The position numbers and the translations under genes are program-made. A stretch of DNA of 64,000 bases, taken from the NCBI GenBank assembly GCA_964601205.1, contig CAZRML010000005.1, positions 62,001-126,000 of the forward strand, written 5' to 3'. A model generated the notes under the pieces. That model had not been told where the DNA came from and ran no database searches. It saw nothing but the letters and a program-made list of their open reading frames with translations. This document shows positions 28,296-37,265 of the stretch, in pieces. Within the stretch, counting starts at the first letter, position 1. Each line of letters begins with the position of its first letter. Source of the DNA: JAQVEM01 sp964601205 (lineage in GTDB: Bacteria > Actinomycetota > Humimicrobiia > Humimicrobiales > Humimicrobiaceae).

Positions 28296-28718
28296 GTGAA
28301 ATTATTTAAAAGAAAAAAAGTGGAAATGCCCAAAACCCCTTTGGGGGTGGCTCTGTATAAATATGACATTATGGTTAACAAAGATTTAAAGAATATTCTG
28401 AACGGGATAGAGACAGGAAAGAAACTTAATAAAAAGAAAGCAGGAGTAATTGTAGAAAATGCTTCGGAAAAGTTTGACAGTATTCTTGACGAATTATCCA
28501 AAGAGAAATTAAAAGTTGACTACTGGTCCGATAAGATACGTTATGATATTATTGACATGATAAATAAGCTTAAAAACTTATTAAACAGAGCAAAAGCCGA
28601 CGGCTTTTGCCTTTCAGAAACGTGGGTAAGTAAGAATTGCTCCGAGATAGATGAAATAGAAGAAATCAGAAACAGTATAAGAAGCAAGATGAAGGATATT
28701 GAAAGTGATTATTTATAG
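28296..28718 (+). CDS. uncharacterised charged helical protein
   Basis: A 140-residue, Lys/Glu-rich, probably all-helical cytoplasmic protein that I do not recognise. It begins with a basic run (K-L-F-K-R-K-K) and has only two cysteines (the second in S-K-N-C-S-E). GTG start at 28296; no strong ribosome site. It is two bases before xerC and lies in the dprA-xerC interval where topA is commonly found, so it is surely transcribed with xerC. Codon usage looks like its neighbours. It carries a perfect 21-base palindrome (28590-28610) inside the coding sequence. Confidence 0.7.
   Translation: MKLFKRKKVEMPKTPLGVALYKYDIMVNKDLKNILNGIETGKKLNKKKAGVIVENASEKFDSILDELSKEKLKVDYWSDKIRYDIIDMINKLKNLLNRAKADGFCLSETWVSKNCSEIDEIEEIRNSIRSKMKDIESDYL
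28590..28610. repeat. perfect 21-base palindrome within a gene
   Basis: GCAAAAGCCG, a central A, and CGGCTTTTGC: ten-base perfect arms with a one-base centre. It is inside the unknown gene before xerC, and it reads in frame as A-K-A-D-G-F-C. No T-run follows (CTTTC), so it is not a simple terminator. It may be chance, a protein-binding site, or a cruciform-forming site. Confidence 0.6.
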
Positions 28719-28720
28719 GT

Positions 28721-29650
28721 ATGGATTTATTTAAATGTCTGGGATTATATATAAGGTACCTTAAATATGAGAAGAATTTATCTCTTAATTCTATAAATGC
28801 ATATAAAAAAGATATCATTCAGTTTTTACAGTTTTTGAAGAATAAAAATATCACCGGGACCGGAAGTCTGAGTCTGGATATTTTTAGAGATTTTTTGAGA
28901 TATATTGATAATTATAATTATTCAAACAGGACAATTGTAAGAAAGTATTCTTCTCTTGTTAATTTCTTTAAGTTCATGGAAAGAAATGACTTCATTGGTT
29001 TTCATATAACCCAGTTTATAAATGTTCCAAAGGTGCGCCAGGGTCTTTATTCTTTTATGTCTGTAAGTGAAATTAGAAGGATGTTGGATGATTTTAAACC
29101 GATAAATGACCTGGAAATTAGAGACAGGGCTATAATTGAAACAATTTATTCTACGGGTGCGAGGATAAGTGAAGTTGAAAGTTTGAAAATAAAAGATTTC
29201 GACTTTAAAAATAATGAGGCAATAGTAACAGGAAAAGGGCGAAAGCAGAGATTTGTTTATTTAAACAAATCTGCAGTTTTATGGATAACAAAATATCTCG
29301 AGATAAGAAACAAACTGGCTGCTTTAAATAAGAAAGTGGAGAGCTCAAAGAATGATTATCTCTTTTTAAATAAATATGGAGGGAGATTGTCTTCGCGCAG
29401 TATCAGGAATATAGTAAAAAAATATGCCAGAAGGTCAGCAATCGGTAAGAATATTACTCCGCACAGCATCAGGCACAGTTTTGCCACCCATCTTCTTCAG
29501 GAGGGTGCCGGTATAAGAGAGATCCAGGAACTTCTGGGGCATGAGAATGTTTCTACCACACAGATATACTCGCATCTTAATATTAAGAAATTAAAAAAAG
29601 ATTACAGGAAATTTCACCCGAGGGCTGAAGATAAAAGTAATGAGGTGTAA
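28721..29650 (+). CDS. xerC: tyrosine recombinase XerC/XerD type
   Basis: A 309-residue site-specific recombinase that resolves chromosome dimers. The N-terminal SAM-like core-binding domain spans about 5-90. Catalytic residues are visible in order: Arg in STGARISEVE, Lys in GKGRKQRFVYL, H-x-x-R in TPHSIRHSF, His in LLGHENVSTT and Tyr in QIYSHL. Position near dprA and rpsB fits the chromosomal Xer rather than a phage integrase. ATG at 28721, two bases after the unknown gene. No dif-like site was recognised nearby. Confidence 0.92.
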   Translation: MDLFKCLGLYIRYLKYEKNLSLNSINAYKKDIIQFLQFLKNKNITGTGSLSLDIFRDFLRYIDNYNYSNRTIVRKYSSLVNFFKFMERNDFIGFHITQFINVPKVRQGLYSFMSVSEIRRMLDDFKPINDLEIRDRAIIETIYSTGARISEVESLKIKDFDFKNNEAIVTGKGRKQRFVYLNKSAVLWITKYLEIRNKLAALNKKVESSKNDYLFLNKYGGRLSSRSIRNIVKKYARRSAIGKNITPHSIRHSFATHLLQEGAGIREIQELLGHENVSTTQIYSHLNIKKLKKDYRKFHPRAEDKSNEV

Positions 29651-29685
29651 ATTTACTGGGTTGATATTAAATGGGATATTTCTTA

Positions 29686-29715
29686 TTGATTATTTGATGA
29701 AATATATGTATTATG
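29686..29715 (+). promoter_or_regulatory. predicted rpsB promoter
   Basis: TTGATT at 29686-29691, an 18-base spacer and TATTAT at 29710-29715. It would give a leader of roughly 100 bases before rpsB. The leader contains a 14-codon ATG reading frame (29759-29803) with no ribosome site, and CATCACTT at about 29743, which could pair with AAGTGGTG near 29780. Autoregulation by S2 is known in other bacteria; whether this leader does so is speculation. Confidence 0.48.
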
Positions 29716-29819
29716 CTAGACTTGAACGTTGAAATTACACACATCACTTGTAGTAAAATGGTGAATGATATCGCAGTTAAAGTGGTGGAGGAAAAACCAT
29801 AAAAATAGGAGGTAAAATT

Positions 29820-30623
29820 TTGAGTATTGTGACTATGAAGGAGCTTTTGGAAGTAGGTGTTCATTTTGGTCATCAGACCAAAAAATGGAATCCTAAAATG
29901 AAGAAATATATATATACAGATAAAAATGGTATATATATAATTGATTTGCAGGAAACACAGAGATTATTAATTGAGGCTTATGAGTATGCAAAGAGGCTGG
30001 TAAGCGAGAATGGTACGATATTATTCGTTGGAACGAAAAAGCAAATACAGGATATTATAGAAAACCATGCAAGTGAATGTGAAATGCCTTATGTTAAGAA
30101 TAGATGGCTGGGTGGAACTCTTACTAATTTTGAAACTATAAGCAAGAGAGCAAAAAGAATTGATGAAATAGAGGATATGGAAAAGTCAGGAATTTTTGAT
30201 AAATTGCCCAAAAAGGAAGTTCTGGGGATAAAAAAAGAATATGACAAACTTCTTTTTAATATGGGGGGTATCAGAAAAATGAAAAAACTGCCCGAAGCTC
30301 TCTATGTTATTGATCCCAATAAAGAAGTAATTGCAGTAAGGGAGGCAAGAAAACTGGGAATTCCAATAATAGCCATAACTGATACAAATTGTGACCCCGA
30401 CCTTATTGACTACGTCATTCCCGGCAATGATGACGCGATTCGTTCCTGTAATCTGATAACAGGTGTAATATGCGAAGCAGTAAAGAAGGGAAAGGAAGAA
30501 AAAGCAAAGATAGAGGAAAGTCCCGAGGAGAAGGAAGTAAAGGAACTGAAAGAAAAAGGAATAGAAGAAGTAAAAACTGAAGATGATCTGGATGAATTAC
30601 CGGAAGATGATGTATGGGTTTAG
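29820..30623 (+). CDS. rpsB: 30S ribosomal protein S2
   Basis: S2, 267 residues from TTG 29820, nine bases after AGGAGG. Typical motifs: LLEVGVHFGHQTKKWNPKM, then NRWLGGTLTNFET and IAITDTNCDPD. The last 45 residues form a Glu/Lys-rich acidic tail ending in Asp/Glu-rich L-P-E-D-D, longer than in most S2 proteins. Its partner tsf follows after 29 bases. Confidence 0.97.
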   Translation: MSIVTMKELLEVGVHFGHQTKKWNPKMKKYIYTDKNGIYIIDLQETQRLLIEAYEYAKRLVSENGTILFVGTKKQIQDIIENHASECEMPYVKNRWLGGTLTNFETISKRAKRIDEIEDMEKSGIFDKLPKKEVLGIKKEYDKLLFNMGGIRKMKKLPEALYVIDPNKEVIAVREARKLGIPIIAITDTNCDPDLIDYVIPGNDDAIRSCNLITGVICEAVKKGKEEKAKIEESPEEKEVKELKEKGIEEVKTEDDLDELPEDDVWV

Positions 30624-30652
30624 AAATAATTGGGGATTGGTAAGGAGGAATA

Positions 30653-31261
30653 ATGGAAATTAAAGCAGAGCTGGTTAAAGAATTAAGAGAAAAAAGTAAT
30701 GCGGGCATGATGGACTGCAAGAAGGCTCTGGTTGAGAGTCGTGGGGATATTAAAAAGGCGGAAGAAATATTGAAAGAAAAAGGGCTGTCAGAAGCTTCAA
30801 AGAAAGCTTTTAGAGCTGCAAAGGAAGGGTTGATTGAAAGTTACATACACCCGGGTTCCAGGATTGGAGTAATTCTGGAAGTTAACTGTGAGACAGATTT
30901 TGTAGCAAGGAATGAGATGTTCAGAAATTTAGTGCATGATATTGCGCTGCATATCGCTGCCGCGGCACCTTTATATGTTTCTAAAGAAGACGTGCCCCCG
31001 GAGGTAATAGAAAGAGAGAAAGAGCTATATAAAAAACAGGCTTTAAATGAAGGAAAGCCTGAAAAGATACTGGACAGGATTGCCGAAGGAAAAATTAATA
31101 AATTTTATGAAGAGAACTGCTTGATGGAGCAGTTGTTTATAAAAGATAATGATTTAAAAATGAGTGATCTGGTAAAACATAATATAGCAAAAATCGGTGA
31201 GAATATAGTAGTAAGAAGATTTGAACGATATGTGCTGGGTGAAGAAATGAAGGGCCTGTAA
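30653..31261 (+). CDS. tsf: elongation factor Ts
   Basis: GDP/GTP exchange factor for EF-Tu, 202 residues. The N-terminal UBA-like part has the signature LREKSNAGMMDCKKAL and the core has LEVNCETDFVARNEMF. It is at the short end of the family (one-and-a-half dimerisation domains, as in Thermus and many Gram-positive-type bacteria). The ATG follows AAGGAGG. Cytoplasmic. Confidence 0.97.
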   Translation: MEIKAELVKELREKSNAGMMDCKKALVESRGDIKKAEEILKEKGLSEASKKAFRAAKEGLIESYIHPGSRIGVILEVNCETDFVARNEMFRNLVHDIALHIAAAAPLYVSKEDVPPEVIEREKELYKKQALNEGKPEKILDRIAEGKINKFYEENCLMEQLFIKDNDLKMSDLVKHNIAKIGENIVVRRFERYVLGEEMKGL

Positions 31262-31294
31262 TTTTTTTCAGGTTAAAAGCCATAAATAAGTTAT

Positions 31295-32014
31295 ATGGAA
31301 GAAAAAAAATATAAGAGAGTTTTGCTTAAAATCAGCGGTGAAGCTTTACTTGGTGAGCTGAATTATGGAATAGACCCTAAAGTTGTAAATAATATATCAA
31401 AACAGATTAAAGAAGTAGTTGAATTAGGTGTGGAAGTTGCGGTAGTAATTGGAGGAGGTAATTTCTGGCGTGGAGTTACCGCGAGTTCAAACGGGATGGA
31501 TAGAACTACTGCTGATTATATTGGAATGCTTGCTACTATAATGAATGCTCTGGGGCTCCAGAATGCACTGGAAAGAATGGGGATAGCAACCAGAGTACAG
31601 ACTGCGATATCCATGCAGGAAATTGCCGAACCTCTTATAAGAAGAAGGGCAGTGAGACATCTGGAAAAAAAGAGAGTGGTAATATTTGCAGGAGGTACCG
31701 GGAATCCTTATTTTACCACTGATACGGCTGCTGCATTAAGAGCGCTGGAAATAAAAGCTGAAATTATATTTAAGGCCACAAAAGTAGATGGCATATATGA
31801 TAAAGACCCCATTAAATTTAAAGATGCTAAAAAATTTGAAAATTTGAGCTTTATTGACGTATTAAATAAAGAACTGAGAGTGCTGGATTCAACTGCTACT
31901 TCTTTATGCATGGAGAATAATTTACCGGTTGTGGTTTTTGATATTACAAAACCGGGTAATATAAGAGGTGCTATAATGGGCAAGAGGATTGGAACCATAG
32001 TCACAAAGGAGTAA
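31295..32014 (+). CDS. pyrH: UMP kinase
   Basis: An amino-acid-kinase-fold enzyme making UDP from UMP, 239 residues. Seen: LLKISGEALLG, VVIGGGNFWRG and FAGGTGNPYFTTDTAAALRA, all typical of bacterial UMP kinases. Position in tsf-pyrH-frr-uppS is standard. No ribosome site of note; ATG at 31295. Confidence 0.97.
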   Translation: MEEKKYKRVLLKISGEALLGELNYGIDPKVVNNISKQIKEVVELGVEVAVVIGGGNFWRGVTASSNGMDRTTADYIGMLATIMNALGLQNALERMGIATRVQTAISMQEIAEPLIRRRAVRHLEKKRVVIFAGGTGNPYFTTDTAAALRALEIKAEIIFKATKVDGIYDKDPIKFKDAKKFENLSFIDVLNKELRVLDSTATSLCMENNLPVVVFDITKPGNIRGAIMGKRIGTIVTKE

Positions 32015-32017
32015 AAA

Positions 32018-32575
32018 ATGAAAGATATGTTAATTGTCGAACAAAGAAAAAAAATGAATCAATCACTGGAAAGAACACAGCATGAATTTAATACCATAAG
32101 GACCGGAAGGGCATCGGTCTCACTGCTTGATAACATTTATATAGACTATTACGGAAATAAGACCCTGCTTAAGTTTGTTTCCGGCATAAGTATACCTGAA
32201 CCGAGGACTATCATGATTTCGCCATATGAACCAAAGTTTTTAAAGGAAATTGAAACTCAAATATCTAAATCTGATCTTGGCATTACCCCATCAAATGACG
32301 GGAGGGTCATAAGGCTCAATATACCTCCTCTGAACGAGGAGAGAAGAAGAGAGCTTGTTAAATTGGTTAAAAAAGTTGCAGAGGATGGAAGGATAGCCAT
32401 AAGAAATATAAGAAGAGAAATAAATGACGAGTTCAAGAAATTAGAAAGCGAAAGTAAAATAACCGAAGATGATTTGATAAAATACCAGAAGGAAGTTCAG
32501 GAAATTACAGATGAGTTTATAGAAAAGATTAATAATTCTCTGGACCAAAAAGAAAAGGAAATTATGGAAGTGTAG
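32018..32575 (+). CDS. frr: ribosome recycling factor
   Basis: Splits post-termination ribosomes with EF-G. The 185 residues form the L-shaped three-helix bundle plus beta domain; typical are FNTIRTGRASVSLLD, PEPRTIMISPYEP and the C-terminal helix D-E-F. The ATG at 32018 is three bases after the pyrH stop, with AAAGGAG provided by the end of pyrH. Confidence 0.97.
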   Translation: MKDMLIVEQRKKMNQSLERTQHEFNTIRTGRASVSLLDNIYIDYYGNKTLLKFVSGISIPEPRTIMISPYEPKFLKEIETQISKSDLGITPSNDGRVIRLNIPPLNEERRRELVKLVKKVAEDGRIAIRNIRREINDEFKKLESESKITEDDLIKYQKEVQEITDEFIEKINNSLDQKEKEIMEV

Positions 32576-32587
32576 GTAGAAAGCAAT

Positions 32588-33349
32588 TTGAATTTAATTT
32601 CTTCTTTTTTTTCTTCTATTAAAGTTCCAGCTCTAAAAGAATTAAAAAAAAATAAAATACCCGGACATGTGGCTATTATAATGGATGGGAATGGCAGGTG
32701 GGCCACCAGAAGGAACCTGCCGCGTTCCGAAGGCCATAGACAGGGTGTCGGTGTCTTAAAGAATGTTGTAGCCTTGTGCCTGGAACTGGGAATAAAATTT
32801 TTGACCGTATATTCATTTTCCAGTGAGAACTGGAAGAGACCGGAAGATGAAGTAAACTTTCTGCTTGATTTGTTTCTAAAGTCACTAAAGGATGAACTTG
32901 ATTTATTGGATAAAACCGGAGTAAGAGTAAGGCTAATTGGCAGTAGAGGGGAAGTACCATCTGAGATATTGAAAGCCTTTGAGGATGCAGAAAAAAAGAC
33001 TGAGGGTAACAGCAAGCTTTTATTTAATATCGCATTTAATTATGGTTCAAGACGGGAAATTATAGAAGCGGTAAAGAAAATTCATAAAGATGTTATTGAA
33101 AATAAACTGGATATTGAAAAGTTAGATGAAAATAAATTCTCAGATTACTTATATACAGAGGGGTGTCCTGACCCGGATCTCTTAATAAGGACGAGCGGAG
33201 AGTACAGAGTAAGTAATTTTTTACTGTGGCAGATAGCATACAGTGAATTCTATTATATAAAAACACTCTGGCCCGATTTTAAAAAGAGAGATTTTCTTAA
33301 GGCTATTTATTATTATCAAAAGAGGGATAGAAGATTTGGTGGGGTTTAA
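32588..33349 (+). CDS. uppS: undecaprenyl diphosphate synthase
   Basis: A cis-prenyltransferase making the C55 lipid carrier for cell-wall synthesis, 253 residues. Seen: IMDGNGRWATRRNLPRSEGH (catalytic Asp and FPP-binding residues), TVYSFSSENWKRP and the C-terminal L-I-R-T-S-G-E motif with the Asp-Pro pair. TTG start at 32588; a short N-terminal extension precedes the core. cdsA and dxr, which usually follow, are absent: rseP starts six bases after the stop. Confidence 0.95.
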   Translation: MNLISSFFSSIKVPALKELKKNKIPGHVAIIMDGNGRWATRRNLPRSEGHRQGVGVLKNVVALCLELGIKFLTVYSFSSENWKRPEDEVNFLLDLFLKSLKDELDLLDKTGVRVRLIGSRGEVPSEILKAFEDAEKKTEGNSKLLFNIAFNYGSRREIIEAVKKIHKDVIENKLDIEKLDENKFSDYLYTEGCPDPDLLIRTSGEYRVSNFLLWQIAYSEFYYIKTLWPDFKKRDFLKAIYYYQKRDRRFGGV

Positions 33350-33355
33350 TCTATT

Positions 33356-34432
33356 ATGCAAGTCATGACTGTTATCCTTCAATACATACTGGCAATATTT
33401 GCGTTATCCCTGATTGTAATAATCCATGAATTCGGTCACTTCTTAATGGCAAGGTTAAGCGGGGTCCATGTGGAGGAGTTTTTTATTGGTTTTGGACCAA
33501 AAATTTTTAAATTTAAGGGTAGAGGAGGCACTGTTTATGGCATGGGTGCCATACCGCTCGGAGGATACAATAAATTGCTGGGCATGGATAGAAACGAACC
33601 GGTCCCGCCCGGCATGGAAGGCAAGTCGTTTCGTAATAAACCTGCTTATAAAAAGTTTTTAATATCAATAGGGGGAATTGGATTTAATGTAATTTTTGCT
33701 GTGCTGCTGATAGGGGTCTTTCTGAGTTTTGCTGCTCCAACGACAACCGTTGATTATATTCAGCCTGATTCACCTGCTGATATGAGTGATTTTGAAGTGG
33801 GGGATAAAGTAATTGCGCTGGAAGGACAGAGTATTGAGAGCTGGGATGATTTTTCTACTCTGACAAAAAAATATCCCGGAGAGAATGTGACATATAAAGT
33901 CATCCGCCAGGGTGAGGAGATAGAATTGAAGGTAGAGCTTGATATTGTAGACGGCAGGGGATATCTGGGAATAAGTCCCAGGGGTGCTTTTAGTCCCGGA
34001 TACGCCATAAAAGAATTTGGCTTTTTCGGATTGATAAAAGAAAGTTTCAGGATGACCTGGGAAATAACTGTTACTTACATAAAGTTATTTGGTATGTTAT
34101 TTACCGGCGAAATACCATTAAGCCAGGCAAGGCCGGTTTCACCGGTTGGGATTGTAAGCATATTTCAGCAGTCTGCATCAACTGGTGCTCAGAATTTCAT
34201 TTTTTTTGTAGCGCTGGTATCAATGATGATGGGTTATGGTAATTTAATTCCAATTCTCCCTCTTGACGGGGGAAATATTATACTTATTATAATTGAGTCT
34301 ATAATGAGAAAGCCCGTGCCCGGAAAGATTCTTGAGGTGGTTAACTCCGTCGGAATATTTATTCTGGTTTCTTTGATAATAATAGCTTTTGTTATGGATA
34401 TATTAAATCCCTTTAGTATTGTTAATCTGTAA
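33356..34432 (+). CDS. rseP: RIP/site-2 metalloprotease RseP-like
   Basis: An intramembrane zinc protease of 358 residues. The first membrane helix carries HEFGH (residues 24-28). A single PDZ domain lies at about 125-200 (DSPADMSDFEVGDKVIALEG), and the C-terminal membrane part has the second active-site motif NLIPILPLDGGN. In characterised bacteria these proteases cleave anti-sigma factors or signal-peptide remnants; the substrate here is unknown. It is between uppS and ispG in a frequently conserved cluster. Confidence 0.93.
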   Translation: MQVMTVILQYILAIFALSLIVIIHEFGHFLMARLSGVHVEEFFIGFGPKIFKFKGRGGTVYGMGAIPLGGYNKLLGMDRNEPVPPGMEGKSFRNKPAYKKFLISIGGIGFNVIFAVLLIGVFLSFAAPTTTVDYIQPDSPADMSDFEVGDKVIALEGQSIESWDDFSTLTKKYPGENVTYKVIRQGEEIELKVELDIVDGRGYLGISPRGAFSPGYAIKEFGFFGLIKESFRMTWEITVTYIKLFGMLFTGEIPLSQARPVSPVGIVSIFQQSASTGAQNFIFFVALVSMMMGYGNLIPILPLDGGNIILIIIESIMRKPVPGKILEVVNSVGIFILVSLIIIAFVMDILNPFSIVNL

Positions 34433-34444
34433 AAACATTTTTGT

Positions 34445-35509
34445 ATGAAAATAAAAAGAAAGAAAACAGGGGTAGTAAAAATAGGTAAAATAAATATAGG
34501 CGGGGATAATCCTATCATTGTCCAGTCCATGACTAAAAGCAAACTTGAGAATACAGAAGATATAAGGAAAGAAATAAAGGAACTTATAGAGTGCGGATGT
34601 GAAATTGTAAGAATAGCAATACCTGATAAAAAATCTGTACATTTTCTTAGGAAGTTAATAAATGATAAAATTTTCAGTATCCCTCTGGTAGCCGATATCC
34701 ATTTTGATTACTGTCTGGCACTTGAATGCATGGATGCCGGGGTTGATGGAATAAGAATAAATCCTGGAAACATAGGTGGCCCCGAGCATGTTGCTAAGAT
34801 TATCGGTAAAGCCAGGGACAAAAAAGTTGCTCTGAGGGTCGGTGTTAATTCAGGTTCTATAGATAAAAGAATTTTAAGAAAAAATAAAAGTGATATAGCA
34901 GTTTCAATGATTGACAGCACTCTGGAATATGTAAGGCTTTTAGAAAGATTAAATTTTTATAATTTTAAAATTTCGGCAAAGGCATCAAATGTTCTGGATA
35001 CTGTAAATATATATGAAGCAATATCTGATAAAGTTAATTATCCATTGCATTTGGGCATAACTGAAGCGGGTCCAGTTTTTAGTGGTGCTATAAAGTCTTC
35101 AGTGGGAATGGGAATATTACTCTCCAGGGGAATAGGAGATACTATAAGAGTTTCGTTAACCGGTAATTCGACTGATGAAGTAAAAGCCGGATATATGATT
35201 CTTAATAGTTTAAATTTGAGAAATGTAGGAGTTGATATTATATCCTGTCCTTCCTGTGGAAGGACATCCGAAGGGTACAGGAAGACTGTTTATGAAGTTG
35301 AAAAGCTGACATCGGGTATTAAAAAGAATTTAAAGATAGCAGTAATGGGATGTATCGTAAATGGTCCCGGGGAAGCAAAAGAAGCAGATATAGGAATAGC
35401 TTTTGGTAAGAATAAAGCGGCTATTTTTTTAAAGGGTAAAATAATTAAAAGGGTAGACAAAAGCAGGGCTTTAATAGATTTTGAGGGGGAGCTTAAAAAA
35501 ATTATTTAA
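34445..35509 (+). CDS. ispG: 4-hydroxy-3-methylbut-2-enyl diphosphate synthase IspG
   Basis: A [4Fe-4S] enzyme of the MEP isoprenoid pathway, 354 residues. N-terminal TIM barrel (IVQSMTKSKLENTEDI, VADIHFDYCLALE) and C-terminal cluster-binding domain with cysteines in ISCPSCGRTSEGY and in MGCIVNGPGEAKEADIG. Its product ultimately feeds UppS, encoded two genes upstream. dxr, normally next to rseP, is not in this window. Confidence 0.96.
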   Translation: MKIKRKKTGVVKIGKINIGGDNPIIVQSMTKSKLENTEDIRKEIKELIECGCEIVRIAIPDKKSVHFLRKLINDKIFSIPLVADIHFDYCLALECMDAGVDGIRINPGNIGGPEHVAKIIGKARDKKVALRVGVNSGSIDKRILRKNKSDIAVSMIDSTLEYVRLLERLNFYNFKISAKASNVLDTVNIYEAISDKVNYPLHLGITEAGPVFSGAIKSSVGMGILLSRGIGDTIRVSLTGNSTDEVKAGYMILNSLNLRNVGVDIISCPSCGRTSEGYRKTVYEVEKLTSGIKKNLKIAVMGCIVNGPGEAKEADIGIAFGKNKAAIFLKGKIIKRVDKSRALIDFEGELKKII

Positions 35510-35527
35510 ATAAACAGGGAGTTTATA

Positions 35528-37258
35528 TTGAGATATTCAAAATTTTTTATTCCAACATTAAAAGAGGAACCGAGTGAGACTGAAATACCCAGTCATGCTC
35601 TTTCTTTAAGAGCCGGGTTGATAAGAAAAGTAGCATCAGGCATTTATTCTTTTTTACCACTTGGCCTGAGAGTATTGAAAAAAATTGAAAATATAGTAAG
35701 GCAGGAAATGGATAGATCCGGCGCTATTGAATTATACCTGCCGGTGTTGCAGCCTTCTATTTTATGGGAGAAATCAGGAAGATGGAATGAGTATGGCCCG
35801 GAATTATTCAGATTAAAGGATAGGAACAAAAGGGACTTCTGTCTTGGCCCGACCCATGAAGAAATAATTACATACCTGGCATATCTGGATATAAAATCTT
35901 ATAAGGATTTACCTGTTAACTTATATCAGATACAGGTAAAGTTCAGGGATGAGATAAGGCCAAGATACGGGTTGCTGAGGGCAAGGGAATTTATAATGAA
36001 AGATGCCTATAGCTTCAGCAGTAATGCGGATGAACTGGAAATCATTTACAGGAAGATGTATGATGCTTACTGCAGAATACTGGAAAGAATCGGCCTGAAA
36101 TACAGAGCAGTTATGGCGGATACAGGATTGATTGGAGGAGATTTATCTCACGAATTTATTGTATCTGCTGAAAATGGCGAAGAAAAAGTAGTTTTTTGTC
36201 CCGGGTGCGGTTATTCCGAAAATTATGATTTAGCAAAGTCAAATCCTGCTTCTTTTAGGAGCAATAATGATAATATAAAGACAGAAATTCTTAATGATTT
36301 AAAAGAAATCCATACCCCCGGTATTACAAGCGTAGAAAAGCTGGCCGGGTTTCTGAAAGTTAATGTCAGTAAGATTATTAAAACCATATTGATGGAGGAC
36401 GGGGAGAGCAACATATACGCTTTTCTTATAGGAGGAGAGAGGGAGCTAAATGTAGGAAAAGCCGGGAAATACTTAAAAAAAAGTTTAAGGTTTTTTGATA
36501 ATTCTGCAAAATCAAGAGATCTTCCCATAGGTTTCATGGGGCCGGTAAAACTTTATGATGATATAAAAGTATATTCGGATAATTCTATAAAGAATAGATA
36601 TAATGTTATTACCGGGGCGAATAAAAAAGATTATCATCTTATAAATGTTAATTATCCCAGAGATTTTAAAGTTGAAGCCTGGGGTGATTTTACTTATCCG
36701 GTTCAGAATGACACCTGTATTAATTGCGGGGGAAAACTTGAATTCGAGAAAGGTATTGAAATCGGTCATATTTTTAAACTGGGTTATAAATATAGCGAGA
36801 AGATGGATGCTAAATTCCTTGATATTGACGGTAAATTAAAATCACTGGTTATGGGTTGTTACGGGATAGGGATAACAAGAATAATGGCAGCAGCCATAGA
36901 ACAACTGCATGACAGTAAGGGCATAATATGGCCTGTTGCCATAGCCCCGTTTCTGGTAAATCTTATAGTTACTACATCAAAGAATAAAACTTTATCTGAA
37001 GCAGGGGATATAATATATAAAAATTTAAAAGGTTTGGGCGTAGAGGTTCTTTATGATGATAGAGACATTAGCGCGGGAATAAAGTTCAGGGATTCTGATT
37101 TAATAGGTATCCCCTTAAAATTTATACTGGGTAAAAAATATATTGAAAAAAAGGTCATTGATGTTGAATACAGGCAGAAGAAAGACAGGACAGAAATTGA
37201 CATCAGTACAGTTCCGGAGTTTATAAGTAATTTCAAAGCCTCACATAACCTCAAATAA
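35528..37258 (+). CDS. proS: prolyl-tRNA synthetase, bacterial type
   Basis: A class II synthetase of 576 residues of the long bacterial form. Motif 2 is around FRDEIRPRYGLLRAREFIMKD in two parts. A YbaK-like editing insertion lies at about 235-385, and class II motif 3 is in G-C-Y-G-I-G-I-T-R. The C-terminal anticodon-binding domain spans about 465-570. TTG start at 35528 after CAGGGAG. A four-Cys pattern (C-P-G-C before and C-I-N-C-G after the insertion) could bind zinc. Order ispG-proS is common. Confidence 0.96.
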   Translation: MRYSKFFIPTLKEEPSETEIPSHALSLRAGLIRKVASGIYSFLPLGLRVLKKIENIVRQEMDRSGAIELYLPVLQPSILWEKSGRWNEYGPELFRLKDRNKRDFCLGPTHEEIITYLAYLDIKSYKDLPVNLYQIQVKFRDEIRPRYGLLRAREFIMKDAYSFSSNADELEIIYRKMYDAYCRILERIGLKYRAVMADTGLIGGDLSHEFIVSAENGEEKVVFCPGCGYSENYDLAKSNPASFRSNNDNIKTEILNDLKEIHTPGITSVEKLAGFLKVNVSKIIKTILMEDGESNIYAFLIGGERELNVGKAGKYLKKSLRFFDNSAKSRDLPIGFMGPVKLYDDIKVYSDNSIKNRYNVITGANKKDYHLINVNYPRDFKVEAWGDFTYPVQNDTCINCGGKLEFEKGIEIGHIFKLGYKYSEKMDAKFLDIDGKLKSLVMGCYGIGITRIMAAAIEQLHDSKGIIWPVAIAPFLVNLIVTTSKNKTLSEAGDIIYKNLKGLGVEVLYDDRDISAGIKFRDSDLIGIPLKFILGKKYIEKKVIDVEYRQKKDRTEIDISTVPEFISNFKASHNLK

Positions 37259-37265
37259 TTTAATA

